Below are positions 1-12,581 of a stretch of 64,000 nt of DNA, in pieces. The DNA is from Schistosoma haematobium. Its lineage: Eukaryota; Platyhelminthes; Trematoda; Strigeidida; Schistosomatidae. The DNA lies in NCBI RefSeq assembly GCF_000699445.3, contig NC_067195.1:67886591-67950590 (forward strand), written 5' to 3'. Both the position numbers and the translations under genes were made by a program. The notes beneath the pieces were generated by a model, which was given only the letters and a program-made list of their open reading frames with translations, had not been told where the DNA came from and made no database searches. How positions within the stretch are numbered: position 1 is the first letter of the stretch; every line of letters begins with the position of its first letter.

Positions 1-1701
1 TCGGACTCGGCAATCGGAGGAGTCTTACAACAATGGGTTAACAACTCATGGTAACCCTTGGCATTTTTCTCTAGAAGGTTGCTAGACACCGAATCGAGGT
101 ACAGCACATTCGGTAGGGAACTCCTAGCTATGTATTGTGCTGTGCGACATTTTCAACACTATATCGAAGGCCGTGAGTACACTCTTTTCACGGACCATAA
201 ACCGCTCACTTTCTCGCTAAGCTCTCCTTCTGACAAGTACTCTCCCCGTGAGTCTCGACAACTGGACTACATTTCGCAGTTTACTTCAGACATTCAACAC
301 ATCTCTGGAGCAAACGATGTAGTTGCAGACGCCTTATCTCGCATAACTTCCTTGAACAGTTTCCAAGGGATCGACCTCCTGAAACTCGCCGAGCTTCAAA
401 AAGAAGACAGTGATCTTCAGCACGAGTTATCGTCCACAACACTTAAACTACGCATCAAACAGATGGGAACAGGTAAGGAAACCTTACTTTGTGACACATC
501 TACAGGTAGGGATCGCCCAATCGTGCCTAAACATTATCGACGCAATGTCTTCAACACATTGCACAAACTTTCTCATCCAGGTGTTCGTACAACCATCAAG
601 CTTATAGCAGAACGGTTTTGCTGGCCTGGCATGAATAAAGACGTGAGGGAGTGGGCACGCCCCTGTGTAAGCTGCCAAAAATCTAAGGTTATCAGACACA
701 ATAAATGTCTCTTAGGCTCATTTAAAACTCCCGATGCTCGTTTCGACCATGTTCATCTGGATTTGGTAGGACCGTTACAAGATTCAAATGGATACTCTTA
801 CCTCTTAACCTGCGTAGACCGTTTCACTCGATGGCCAGAAGCAGTACCTATCAAGGACATCACTGCCGAAACAGTGGCCCGCACATTCGTCGAACGATGG
901 GTAGCAAACTTCGGTTGCCCTTCAACCATCACCACAGACCGCGGACGTCAGTTTGAATCTGAACTTTTCCGTCGTCTGACCACACTTTTAGGAATCACTC
1001 GCTTCCGAACGACCGCCTACCACCCACAAGCAAACGGGTTGGTAGAACGTTTTCACTGACAACTAAAAGCTTCACTATCAGCTGCAAACGTTTCACAGTG
1101 GACCGACGCTCTTCCACTTGTTTTACTAGGTATTCGCAATGCAGTGAAAGCTGACATTGGATACACTGCGGCTCAACTCGTTTATGGAACGACACTTCGA
1201 CTTCCAGGAGAATTCGTGGATCCTTCATCCTCTTCAATGAACATGGATCTAACCTCCTACACGAACAGGCTTACAAACGCAATGCGTTCAGTTAAACCTG
1301 CTTTCACTCGACCACAATCAACCGATGTTTTCGTTCAACCTGACTTACGATATAGTACACACGTTTTCATTCGTCGAGACTCGCATCGACGACCATTCGA
1401 ATCAGCATACGAAGGACCCTTCAAAGTTCTTCAACGCGAACCGAAGTACTATATAGTCGATAAGAACGGAACAAACGATAGCATCAGCATCGATCGCTTA
1501 AAAGCAGCGTATTTAGAAGGAAATCCTATTCACGTCGATTTTCCTTCGTTACAATCGAACGACACGACTCCACTCATAATTCCTCAACCGACAACCAACA
1601 CTAGCGATGATACTCCGAATGTACCTGAAAATAAACCTAAAACGACGCGTTCTGGAAGAAGAGTAAGATTTCCAGAACATTTAAACGACTACTGCACGTA
1701 A
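1..1701 (+). pseudogene. gypsy pol fragment: RNase H and integrase, two nonsense codons
   Basis: A single reading frame runs from base 1 to the natural stop at 1699-1701. Bases 1 to about 345 encode the RNase H-like domain, with the motifs [23 protein letters not shown] and VVADALSR. The integrase follows. Its N-terminal zinc site is H at 532, H at about 571, C at 664 and C at 673. The catalytic triad is D at codon 760, D at codon 937 and E at codon 1045, and the last two are spaced D-35-E as in retroviral-type integrases. The GPF motif near codon 1415 marks the C-terminal GPY/F domain. The frame is broken by TAA at 52-54 and by TGA at 1057-1059, four codons after the catalytic Glu. No frameshift is needed to follow the protein. 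The product would have copied and inserted the element; this copy cannot make it intact. Confidence 0.9.
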
Positions 1702-2159
1702 AGCACTACTCGACATTTTATATTATCTCGATCTTTCTTTTTACAATATATAATTTTTTTTAAAAATAGAATTTTAATATGCTTATATATTTATATTTTT
1801 ACTTAAAAAAAAACAAAAAAAACATTTTTTTAACGTTATTATATGTGCTTGAGTATATTTTCCATTTTTTCGCCGACATTGTGTTTTTACGCACATACGA
1901 GTGTATTTCGACATGCACTTACACTTTCTTTTTTCTTTTCCAGGACGGCTGGAAAAGAACGATGCAGTTTATGAGGAATCGAAATTTTCGTTGTAACTTT
2001 TTCTTTTTTTTACTATGTTGTACCGCGGTCCCATATAGTAAGGAAAGACGACCAGACGCTGCTACACTTAGTAAGCTATCAGAAGAGTGTTTACCAACGA
2101 CAAACTCGTTGGGTTTAAACTTCTGGCTGGCCACGTCTTAGGGTCGTCACTGCCTCACT
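1702..2159 (+). other. untranslated tail of the gypsy element between pol and the polypurine tract
   Basis: This stretch has T-rich runs and no recognisable domain. It contains an open frame of about 120 codons (1779-2141) rich in Phe, which I do not recognise and which probably reflects the T-rich composition. A pyrimidine run ending in CAG at about 1942 looks like a splice acceptor. Some LTR elements splice here, but nothing downstream supports a third gene. Confidence 0.5.
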
Positions 2160-2172
2160 AGAGGGGGAGTGA
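2160..2172 (+). promoter_or_regulatory. polypurine tract (plus-strand primer)
   Basis: The purine run AGAGGGGGAGTGA lies two bases before the TGT that opens the putative LTR. This is the expected place and composition for the RNase H-resistant primer of plus-strand DNA synthesis. Confidence 0.75.
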
Positions 2173-2174
2173 TC

Positions 2175-2515
2175 TGTAGCGGTAAATAAATCCCCAAAAT
2201 AAATAGCTCTAAGTTTTCGACATTGGATGCTGACCATATGTTTTAGTGGACTCATCTAGCTGAAGGCTCTCGGTCATGCATCCGCACCAGATCACGTGTG
2301 GTAACGCCATGCTCAACATCAACCGCAACCGCTAGCCAGATTAGATCAGAGAATTCCGATATATTGGTCATCGCCAAATATACTCTTCCGATCTCCTCGA
2401 CTCTGTCTTTTGATTTCTCTGGGTGGGAACGAAATATATTAGAAGGTGTTACTGGTTTAGGCGTTGTCAAACACTGAATACCTGTGACATCATCACCACT
2501 GCCTACTCTTGAACA
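2175..2515 (+). repeat. putative 3' LTR of the gypsy element
   Basis: It opens with TGTAGCGG directly after the polypurine tract. The right end is set provisionally at TGAACA (2510-2515), giving about 341 bp with TG...CA termini, a plausible length for schistosome gypsy LTRs. The start is well supported. The end is a guess, because the partner 5' LTR is not in the window. Confidence 0.6.
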
Positions 2516-5500
2516 AAAAGTATGAGAACCTGTTCATATATATCAGATGGGTCTACACAAAACTTATTTAAATAATCTTGAACATGTATCTCTAGATTTT
2601 TAACAAAAGACTTTCAGTAGAAATAAAAACATCTGTACTGAAGTTTTAATCGTTAACATTTGATGCTTCTCTTATTAGTTTGATTAGACTGCATATATAT
2701 ATATATATATTGGGGAACTTGAGCGATACAATATCCTGCCTTTTAAGCTGATTTACTTTATTGAATTTACTTATACGTTGTCACAGTCTGACTGCCTACT
2801 ACAATCGCTGCATAAATGCATTCTTATCAAGGTCGGTGATAAATATCTGTCATTCAAAGTAGCTACGAAACAAAACACTTTAGTTTATTTTCTGGTTATG
2901 AATTAGGATATACATTATGTCGTGATCATTACCCATTATACATCTTTCGCTCCATCGTTAACACTGCCACTAACATCACTCTACCCAGTAGTAATTAATC
3001 CATTATCATTTTGTGCAGAGGGAAACCCTTGTGGAAACAACCTAATGGACGTTCTCTTACGAAAATCAGAAGCTTTGTCGGCATAACTACTGTGGTCACA
3101 TCAATATCATGCTCAATGGTAAATTGTAAAATTAATTTCTTCTAAAAAGTAGATACAAATTTAACATATTTAAACCTGCTATAAGAATTTTTGAATTTCA
3201 TGGCGCTTTTTTTAAGTATAGGAGTTACAAACACACATCAACCCTCTCAACTTGCTCAAATGTACCACTGACGCTTGAGGAATTCGCTTATTTTCGAAAT
3301 GATCCAGAAGGTAATCTCGAAAGACTTTCATCACTTTAACGGCTCGGTATACTATTGTCGACTGTTCTTACCTCGTCGTGCGGTTTTACGAGGTCTCTTA
3401 CCAATCTTATACATAGGTTCATATGACTCACTACGTCTGCACTGCAATTTACCGGGTTTCCAGATTTTAAATATTAACCCTTCTTTAGCTTCGTTTAAAG
3501 CTAGCCACCTCAAGACAAATTAACAAATGTACAATTATATTCGTTGGCTGGCTTTACAAGTTTATAGATACATAACACACTCGTGACATTGCTCGTAGTA
3601 GGATGACTATAAAATGTGACAGAAAAGTTTATCTGCAATGTGGCCGACGTGGTGGATTTATCAGCCCACACTTAGAGTTTAAAAGATTATCTATTTGAAG
3701 CTCACTGCAAATCGACGAGATGAGACGAGAAAATCAACGTACAAATAATAGTAACCTGAATAGACAACCCCAAACTCCTATATGATATTCCGCAAGATAT
3801 ATGTTGTCCCTAATGCTTGTTTTTTCTCTTTCTTCCTTTTATGTAATTTATTAGCCCTCGAATTTAAAAACTCATAATCCGATGAGTAAGATGCTGTCCA
3901 GTGGAAGTTAATATTTAGGCCCTGTATGTATTCTAGCACAGTCAAAATTGTTGTATACATAGTCAAAACCAGGGTTTCAAAATAAAAAAGTTATGTGAGC
4001 CTTATTTGTATGATATAATGTAGTAGGAGTCGAGTCGCGATTAACTATAATCATCGCTACAGGAAGATTACGTACCAGATATTAGGTTTGATCCCTTCGT
4101 AGACCAAAAACCAAAAGGCGATTGACTGTCGTACTAGAATATATTTGTTGGCAATCTCATGGTATCAAAATAATACTGAGATCGTGCCAAATAATGCAAG
4201 TGGGACTAAGTAGCGTACGCGAAGGCGTGCAAGGTCACAGTCTACGGTTAAACAGCACAGTTAAACAAACAGATACAGTAAAACAATCGCTGGTACAACT
4301 GGTTATAATAATAATTGTTTCCATTATACCAGTCGTGTTCTCCTGATTAAAGAAGGTCACTACAATACAATGAGGCCGAATAATTATAGCTGGTACTTCT
4401 AACGCTCTACAATCCTCCAGTAAGTTTCATGTGAACAATTTAACATCTTTGATAGAATTATACTGCTACTGTTTTACGTCATTTGGATTTTTTATTGACG
4501 AATAAGTCTAACAAACAAATCTATCTGTAGACCACCTTATCAGTAAGTATAAACAGGCCATCCGGTGTCTTAAGAGGATAATATTCAGGCTTTTTGAGCT
4601 TACTTAGTTATTCATCATAAGTCCTCTGTTAATGTGAGCATCTGTTCCACCACTTGAATGAGTCTCAGTATGAACAAACTTCTGTGTTTTTTACAATGAA
4701 CGCTATTCACTTTGTAAACGCTTCACATATCTATTGTTCTAGTGACGTTATTCACCTGCATGTTAGGATTTTTTCAAATGACCTCTGTTCCTTCAACAAC
4801 ACTGTTAAGCCCTCGCCTCTGGTTCAAATAATCTAATTCTATCTAGCGGCATAATCCGCTGCACCGGAAATACGCTTGGAGATACTAAAACCATTGTTAT
4901 AATGACCAGTGACGACTTTAGTAGCAAGTAACTCAGCCCACATTTTCGTGATTGCATCATGGTCAATCAATGAAGAACTCCGACGGTTTAGAGGGAAACA
5001 GTCCCGTGTACCACATCTGATTGGTTTTTCGTGTCGGTAGAAGACACCATATCAGCAGTAAATAAGTATTCATTTAGATTATGGACAGCACAGTGGTTAT
5101 CTTTTCAAACACACAAAACTTTTCAATATTCAACATGAAATAATAGAAAATATAATGCCTATGCAAAATAAGGAAGTGAATGAATACTTGAGCTATAATG
5201 TTCTGAAACTTACCCAGATGTTTTCGGCCAACTCTTAACCAACCAACCTAAGTTGTTCGTCCCTTTCATTGGATATAGTTCCCACATTATCAAGAATTTA
5301 CTCATTAACTACAAAGTTAGGAATAAAAATTGCGACAAACTCATTTAAATTCAGAAAATATACTCAATCGTCTGATTAGTTGTTTTTACTTAGGTCATTA
5401 GTATCTAGCCTTAGCATCACAACATGAAAACTAGATACAACACAAACCCGTTAATGAGTGGACGCATGAGAACAAGGTCTAAGACATACGTAAACAGTAA

Positions 5501-8440
5501 CCTATTGTTATGAGGAAATACAGTGTAACGATTGCAATAAGCCATGGTAAGAATCCGCTAAAAATGTCTTAAATAAGCTTTGTATGAACTGCGGGAAAAT
5601 TTGGACGAAGTACTCACATTGTCAGCCATCAATGACTTTGTAATCTGAAAACACAGTTCACTAATAATGATGTATGTTAAAAAAGTACATGGTAGACGAC
5701 GTATGATTTCGAGTTTTGTCTAAAATGAATTAGATGGTATTACACTAATATTTGCAGCTGCACATACATCGAATAAAATAACTCAGTACCGTGAAAAAAA
5801 GTAGGGCGAAACTATCACAGTTATCTGGAATAAAGTTGTAGAGTTAATTGCTGCCCTTTGAGACAAGTTGGTATTCTTCATAATTGTTCGAATATATATT
5901 CCTTCACTCGGTAAATTATTCGGTTTTGGAACCATTTTGAATGACAAGTATCATGAATCACAAAATACGCAGACGCCTGCCAACGACTTTGCTGGATAAT
6001 ATTGAATTCCACCCACCACTGACTAACCAAGACACATGTAACCCTCCCCCAACACCAAATTGTACATTACAGATTACTGGATCACTTTAAGAACTGTATT
6101 GATTTCAAGTCAACACAGTCTACGATATTATGACACATTTGTCCGTCTAACTTACTTAATTTTAACCACAAATACCTAAAAAAAGTTGCTGTTGACTAAT
6201 GTCTATGATATTTGACATAAAACCGAACATATTCGCTATAACAAATCTTTATACATCAAGGAGATGCATTGTCTGTTTACAGAAATGTAGATCCCTATAT
6301 TTTCTATTAACCGACATGGAGATAAACGTCTCTGATCTATTTATACTTAGAATTGCATAGCACTAGAATCTGTGATCGTTTGTGACATTACCAGACTCAA
6401 GACTCTAAGAATCGTCCTTTCTAGTCGCAAGAAATACCCAGCAGACGATAAATTTCACCTACAGAGCTGCCTTAACACTGTGAATAAGAGGAATTAGAAT
6501 CTCGTGCCAAATTATTCATACTAAAGGATAGTAGTAGGTTGTCTTTTAATTCACTTCTCGTGCTACATATACTCACCTCAAAGTTTCACGGATCTCACTA
6601 ATTTATGATGTCAGTCTCTTAATTGGAATAGCTTATTAATAACGTCTTATCAATGGAAAAATTCCACTGCCTTCTAAAATTCACAGCGATCTTTTTGAGC
6701 TACTTACAAATTGTGAGTACTTTAGTTTCTTAGCATTAAAATATCGGCTCTTTGTAGAATCACACTCCCCAGCTGGGCCCCAGGAAATTGATGATTTAGT
6801 TACACACATTCTCTTTCTCTTTCCAGCTTCACTTACTGGGATTTCCAAAACCGCTCTTTCGAAATTTTTCGGTGGTTTAAATCATATACATAATTTGCGT
6901 GTTTAAAAACTAATTTCGTTCTCATGTTAAAGAGGTTTTGGACTTTATCGATAAGTGTGCGTACTTCACTAAGTTTTTATCTGAATATTAGCTTAAGAAC
7001 TTCCCTTATCTTACGGCCGCTCTCCCTCGATTTATGCTGATGACAATGAAATTTGATGGCTTTTAATTCTCCTTCTTAATACCGAATCACATAATTTAAT
7101 CCACCTTGATTTCTCATGCATTTTTTTATTAAGTTTCAAAATTCCTCTTAAAATTTGTATCATATATGGAGTTGCCATCAAACCATATTGTTCTCTTCTT
7201 TAGTAAGACCAAAACGTCACCCTTAATCTTATCTGAGTTTTTAGGAGAATGAACTCTCATGTACTCACTTGCTGTGCAAACAATAATTTTGTCGATAATA
7301 TGATACACGAAATTTGACAGTAGTTTGTTGACGAAATATCAACTTGAAGGAATAATAGTAATAATGATTGCTATAAAAATTAATGATCTAGGGCTGGATA
7401 TTTTGTACTCATAATCATTTTTTCTGACTAGTTACAAATTAAAAAGAAGTGGAGATATATTGGATGTGATGGAGTTGGACAACATAAAAACATTTTCAAT
7501 GAATACCCCTAAGACTAACAAGGAAGAAAACGATGATGATTGGGAGTAGAAGTGTATTTGAACTCAAGTAGAGAATGAGAAACGTAAAACTTCTAAACTG
7601 GCTATCTAGAGGAGGAGAAGTGTTTCAAGTATGATAGACTCATGATCTGATGATGATGTTTGACTGAGTGGCATCTATCAAAGCTAACTAAAGATCAGCA
7701 TCAATCAAGAACGGTTATAAAATTATTAAATTTAGAGTTATTTTTCACCATAGAATTAACTATCTGATAAATTCTACTTTTCAACTGTTCTTCATGCCAT
7801 TGGATGATAGCCGAGTTCTCTAACCAATTGACTGGATTTAAAAATATGAACCACCGAATTCCAACTTAGTATCATCGAGGTAGCTTTTAAACATAAGAGT
7901 AGAAAGATCCTAGATCCAACGTGTTGGGGCGAAGCAGATATCGAAGAGCGTGTTACTCTTCGGTTTAATCTACAGATTACTATTATTTATACATTTATAG
8001 TGTGATTGCTAAATGAGTGCATTATTGTACGTCTATATTCTCTTTGTTATAAACTGCCAGTAGACCCAATAACTTTCGTTGTTTAGTTTGCTATCCCTCA
8101 TTTGTGGATCATTAGTCATTCACCTTTTCCACACGTTGGTTTCCACTTTTAGGATAGTTATGCCTACAAAGTAATTTCAGATTTACATTGATTTACTGTT
8201 AGAAAATTAATCCTTATTGTTGTATAAATTGATTCACATAAGACATACTATTGTACTAGTGTATGTTGTGTTCTCCTATTGAACTGAAAGCTGGGTAAGA
8301 AGAAGGGAATATGTTATGGGACGATAGGAGTTAAGATTATCTCAATCTCAGTTCAAAGTTAACCTTGACAAGCCGATATACATAATTGGTCAACACAAAC
8401 GGCTCTAGGTGATAGTATATGCAGGTCACAAAAACAGTTG
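2516..8440. other. gene-free AT-rich region
   Basis: No open frame on either strand resembles a known protein. A short (TA)n tract lies at 2692-2711. Patches with more CpG (about 4020-4260 and 4900-5050) look unlike their surroundings and may be old repeat remnants, but I could not match them to another part of the window. Confidence 0.5.
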
Positions 8441-8545
8441 TCTGGACTCTGGTAAATATTCAATAGATATGGATTAACTCACACCCATAACACTGGTATG
8501 AAGTCCCACACTAAGATGAAACAGCATTCCAACGCTCTCTTATTT
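8440..8545 (+). repeat. hammerhead-SINE relic
   Basis: Bases from about 8505 align with the SINE family seen at 13820-13978: a GTCCCACACTAAGATGAAAC block followed by a decayed TCCAACGC, where intact copies have TCCAGTGC. The catalytic core is unrecognisable. The tRNA-like head is not clearly preserved. Confidence 0.45.
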
Positions 8546-8984
8546 ATGAACGTACTCCAAAAATAATTCTAATCTGTAATAAAAGTCATCTCAAGTTGAA
8601 TTCATCAGTCAAATTTATGTTCTCTATAACTATATTATTGCTCGATTAAGAAGATAAAATGAATATCAGTACTCATGTAACATGCAACATATTAATTTAA
8701 TCCACAAAACGTGTATATCTTATTGAATCTGATAACAAATGACCAAATAATGAATACGTGTTTAAATTACATTTCCTGTAGATTATTAAAAAGGATAGGA
8801 AATTAAATAATTTGTTTAAAACTGACTATCAAAATTAATCAATATGCTTCTGTACAAAGTAGTAAAATAAACAACATCAGAAAAATAAAATATCAAATTA
8901 ACTTAATAAGTATTGACTCTTGAAACATTACTGACATGTGAATGAAATAATTTCTGAAGCAAAATAAATTTCACATCACTTATG

Positions 8985-9275
8985 GAATATTTACCTAAAG
9001 AGGCAATTAGGAAAAGACACTGAAGGTGGATAAGGCTCACTCTTTGTAAAAAATAATCAAATGGGATCATGGGGCAAGACCTAACTCGGAATCTTCGAGG
9101 CAAAAGGAAAAAAGGAAGACCAAAGAACACAGTGCACCGGGATGTGGAAGTGAACATAAAAATAATGAATAGCATTTGGGAATAGCTGGAATGGAGAGCC
9201 CAGGACAGAGTGGGTTATAGATTCCAGGTTGGTGGCCTATGCTTCATGAGGGTTAGTAAGCTTTAGTAGGTAAAT
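8985..9275 (+). mobile_element. RTE-clade LINE, 3' terminal fragment
   Basis: In + strand translation, GKRKKGRPKNT appears near 9099, followed by MNSIWE, a stop, and then AQDRVGYRFQVGGLC ending near 9245. This is the conserved C-terminal tail of RTE (SR2-like) ORF2 proteins, here with a stop and substitutions. The same C-terminal segment lies in reverse orientation at 10690-11000 and is partly recognisable at 46440-46690. It is a 5'-truncated, dead copy. Confidence 0.75.
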
Positions 9276-10054
9276 ATTGAATACTAGAATACAAACACAT
9301 GAACAGGCTTGAATATACTTATCTTCCTGTTTGTAAATCATGAGCTCACAGCTTAATGACGTGGTCAGAGATATTGATGTTCAATTATGACTTTTATCCG
9401 CATAACCAAAATATACAAATGAATGAGTCTTTAAATGTCAATTAAAATGTTTTGTAAAAACTTTGGTTGATTAGCATTAAGTTTCCCAATATATTAATTC
9501 AAAATAATAGTAGGAGCTACTGAAGAATACTTATTATATAGTGACTAATTAATTTGTTTAATAATTAGCTACTATAATAAAATTCGTATTTGCATACAAT
9601 TAAAATACTTGACAAAGTGCTATAGGTACTTTTAAACCCCAAATTTAAACGTTATCTTCATAAGAACTGTTAAGTAGTGGTTTTGCTTATAAATTTCATA
9701 AATTCCATTGTCCTATTAGAATACTTTGTGTCGTCTAGATTTACAAAAGATTGCATTACATATGAGATAATCTCACACTTTTACAAAATAACCAAAGTTG
9801 GAACAGTTTGTTAAAGAGGAACACTCATCTAGTAAACATTTTGTGAATGAATGAACGAAGAAGTAGAATTAATTTTAATCCATAGTTGAGGTTTATATAC
9901 AATTTTGAGATGTTCTTTTTCCACTTAATATAGACTGCAGCTATTTAAGAAATAGAAACTGATTGATTTATATATGAAACTGATCAGATATAACAGAAAC
10001 AAATTTACATGAACTAATCCTTTCGTATTTCAGTGAACAGATATCTTTGGCTAT

Positions 10055-10335
10055 CAGGACTCAGTAGCTAAGTGGATAACACCATTGCGTTTGAAGCGAA
10101 CGGTACTGGTTTCGAGATCCGGAGTGAACATATACTATGGGATGGAAGTACATCCAGCTAACGAGTCCTAAATAGGACGGGACGCGCGTCCTGGATTCCA
10201 TTAATAGCAACTATCCATCGTTGCTTATGATACTTGTGAATTAAGGCTATATTGAGGCAATACGCACAGTATGCATATATGCCAATAAGAGACTGATCAA
10301 TTGCAGTCTTAAACATCAATCGGAAGATTCAAGTG
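10055..10335 (+). repeat. Smα-type tRNA-derived SINE with hammerhead fold
   Basis: The head has a tRNA-like pol III promoter: an A-box-like TAGCTAAGTGG near 10068 and a decayed B box, GGTTTCGAGATCC, near 10108. A hammerhead fold follows at 10152-10196, then a tail with AATAAGAGACTGATCA near 10283 and AAACATCAATCGG near 10311. Smα is a known schistosome retroposon family of about 330 bp whose transcripts carry a hammerhead. This copy is complete in layout but carries core mutations. A second, rearranged copy is at 21956-22240. Confidence 0.8.
10152..10196 (+). ncRNA. decayed Smα hammerhead ribozyme
   Basis: Helix I pairs ATCCAG (10152-10157) with CTGGAT (10191-10196) perfectly. Helix II pairs GTCC (10165-10168) with GGAC (10175-10178), and the short helix III pairs ACG with CGT around a two-base loop. 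The cleavage triplet GTC is at 10188-10190. The core reads CTAACGA where CUGANGA is required (G5 to A), and GGGA replaces GAAA (A13 and A14 to G). All stems survive but catalysis should be lost. Confidence 0.8.
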
Positions 10336-11153
10336 AATATACCTGTTAGTTTTAGAAAATGAGTCATTATGTCTATGATCAGTGCCACTTAATTTAGATG
10401 AGGAACAATAGATGAGAAAATAAACAGTTGTCAGCTTACGAGTATTTGTTGCACAAAATAAAGTAAAAGTAAACCTACTTACTACTGATTAAATCAATAA
10501 CTGAAGAAAACTGACTTAAAAACAACAGTATTGTAACTGACTACTTACAAGTATGTTGAAAATTTTCAGAAATTTGTGTGTTTAACAAAGGCACATAAAT
10601 ATGTTCTCAAATTTACTTCACGACTTCCTGATAGTATTGTTATGTATCAGATATTTGCATACAGTAGTAAATCAGCAACAATAATACTTACACCTGTTAC
10701 CCCTCATGGAGGAGCATAGGTCGCCCAACAGCATTCTACATCCAACTCTATCCTAGACAAGCCTTTCCAGTTGTTTCCACTTTATATTCACCCCTCTCAT
10801 ATCTGCTTACAATTCCCGACGGAGTGTTATTCGGTCTTCCTCTTTTCCGTTCCCCTTCACGATTCCGAGTTATCGCTTACCTCGTGATGCAGTTTGGTGA
10901 TTTTAGTAATGCATGTTCTATCCACTTCCAACATCTTTACCTAATTTCCTCCTCAGCTGGAACCTGGTTTGTTCTCTCCCACAGTAAGCTGTTGCTGATG
11001 GTATCAGTATCTTAGACATACAATTGTTTGTAGATATTTGTATCTTTTTGATTATGGTTGTGGTAGTTGTTCAAGTTTCGGTTGCGTACAATAGAATTGT
11101 CTTGAAGTTCGTATTGAAGATTCTGATTGTGTTGTTGACAGTTGTTTTGAGTT

Positions 11154-11770
11154 TCATATGTTGTTCAATTGTCGGAATGCGGCCGTCGCTTTGTCGATCC
11201 TCACCTTCACGTCTGCACCCGATTCTCCTCGTTCATCGATGATGCTGTCCAGGTACGTGACTGTTTCCACCTCTTCCCGAGTTTCTTCATCACGTGAGAT
11301 TGGGTTGGTTTTCCCCGTGCTACATTCAAGGATGTCGCCTTTTCCCTTGTGTATTTTGAGGCCTAATGCTGCAGAGGCTGCTACTACACTAGTTGTCTTC
11401 ATCTGCATTTGTTGATGTGTATGGGATAGAAGGGCCAGGTCGTCTGTGAATTCCAAATCGTCTAGTTGCACGAAAGTTATCCATTGTATTCCGTGGTTCA
11501 CGTCAGATGTGGAGGTCATCATAATCCAGTCGACCACCAGAAGAAAGAGGAAGGGGGAGAGTAGACAGCCTTGTCTGACTCCGGTCCTTGCCTGGAATGA
11601 GTCTGTCAGCTGTCCTCCATGCACGACCTTGCACTGTAGTCTGTTGTATGAGTTACGGATAATGTTAACAATCTTCTCAGGAACTCTATAGTGTCGAAGG
11701 TTCCATAAGGTCCTCCTACCCATACTGTCAAATACCTTCTTATAGTCGATGAAGTTGATGTATAGTTATG
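11154..11770 (-). pseudogene. reverse transcriptase domain of the RTE LINE relic
   Basis: The minus-strand frame contains NFIDYKKVFDSMGRRTLW (motif A, which holds the first catalytic Asp), RTGVRQGCLLSPFLF (motif B) and LEFTDDLALLSH (motif C). Motif C carries FTDD where RTE proteins usually have FADD. The later motif TYLDSIIDERG corresponds to the usual YLGS block. The domain is nearly continuous, but the flanks carry stops and no endonuclease is present. It would have primed reverse transcription at nicked target DNA. Confidence 0.85.
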
Positions 11771-12296
11771 AGTTCCATTTAATTATTTTTTCAACGATTA
11801 TCCGCAGTGTCGCGATTCGTCCTGTCCACAACCGATCCTTACAGAATCCAGCCTGTTGACTTCAATGCTGGGAGTCCACTGCGTCTTTCATCCGGTTCAG
11901 CAACACTCTGTTAAAGACTTTCCCTGGTATTGACAGTAGTGTAATGTCTCTGTAGTTTTCACATTTGCTCAGATCTCCTTTCTTTGGAATCTTGATGAGG
12001 TGTCCTTCTTTTCAGTCCATCGGCACTTGTTCCTCCTCCCAAATCTTTTTGAATAGAAGACAAAGCATGTTTGTAGCTACTTCGATGTCTGACTTCAGTG
12101 CTTCAGCTGGTATATTGTCACTTCCTGCTACTTTTCCACTCTTGATTTGTTTGATGGCCATCCTGATTTCTTCGATCGTTGGTGGAGTAATATCTATATG
12201 AAGGTCTGTGTTTGCTACTTAGATGTTTGGTGGGTTTAGTGGTGTTGGTCTATTAAGGAGTTTCTCGATGTGTTCTACCCATCTATTCCTCTGTTA

Positions 12297-12581
12297 TTAA
12301 GTCTTGATGATTGACTTGCCTTGTTTGTCCTTGACTATTCTCTTTGGTTTACTATATTTCCTTGTTAATTTCTTCGTTGTGTCATATAGTTGTTTCATAT
12401 TTCCTTCTCTTGGAGCTTTTTCCGCCGTTTTTGCTGGTTCTTCCACGTATTTCCACTTGCCGGCTCTAATGCTCTTCTTCACTTGCTTGTTTGCTTCAGA
12501 GCATTCAGCTTGTGCCTTGATTTTCTGTGTTCTTGTTCGACTGTTGTTAATTACTGTATTCGTGTTTTGAATCTTGTCCAT
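12297..12581 (-). pseudogene. linker between endonuclease and RT of the RTE LINE relic
   Basis: This is an open minus-strand frame of 94 codons. It includes SRTRTQKIKAQAECSEANKQ, TAEKAPREGNMKQLYDTTKK and YSKPKRIVKDKQGK, the charged linker typical of SR2-like RTE proteins upstream of the reverse transcriptase. It lies in the same orientation as the RT remnant, with about 530 bp of damaged RT sequence between them. Confidence 0.75.

Larger units (their letters stand above)
1..2515 (+). mobile_element. Ty3/gypsy LTR retrotransposon, 3' part, inactivated
   Basis: In order on the + strand are the end of a reverse transcriptase/RNase H region, a full integrase, an untranslated stretch of about 460 bp, a polypurine tract and a putative 3' LTR. 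This is the RT-RH-IN order that defines Ty3/gypsy (Metaviridae) elements. The 5' half (5' LTR, gag, protease, most of RT) lies outside the window, so target-site duplications cannot be checked. Two in-frame stops (52-54 and 1057-1059) break the pol frame, while the rest of the frame is open and well conserved, suggesting a fairly recent death. Codon use is more GC-balanced than in the surrounding DNA. Confidence 0.9.
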
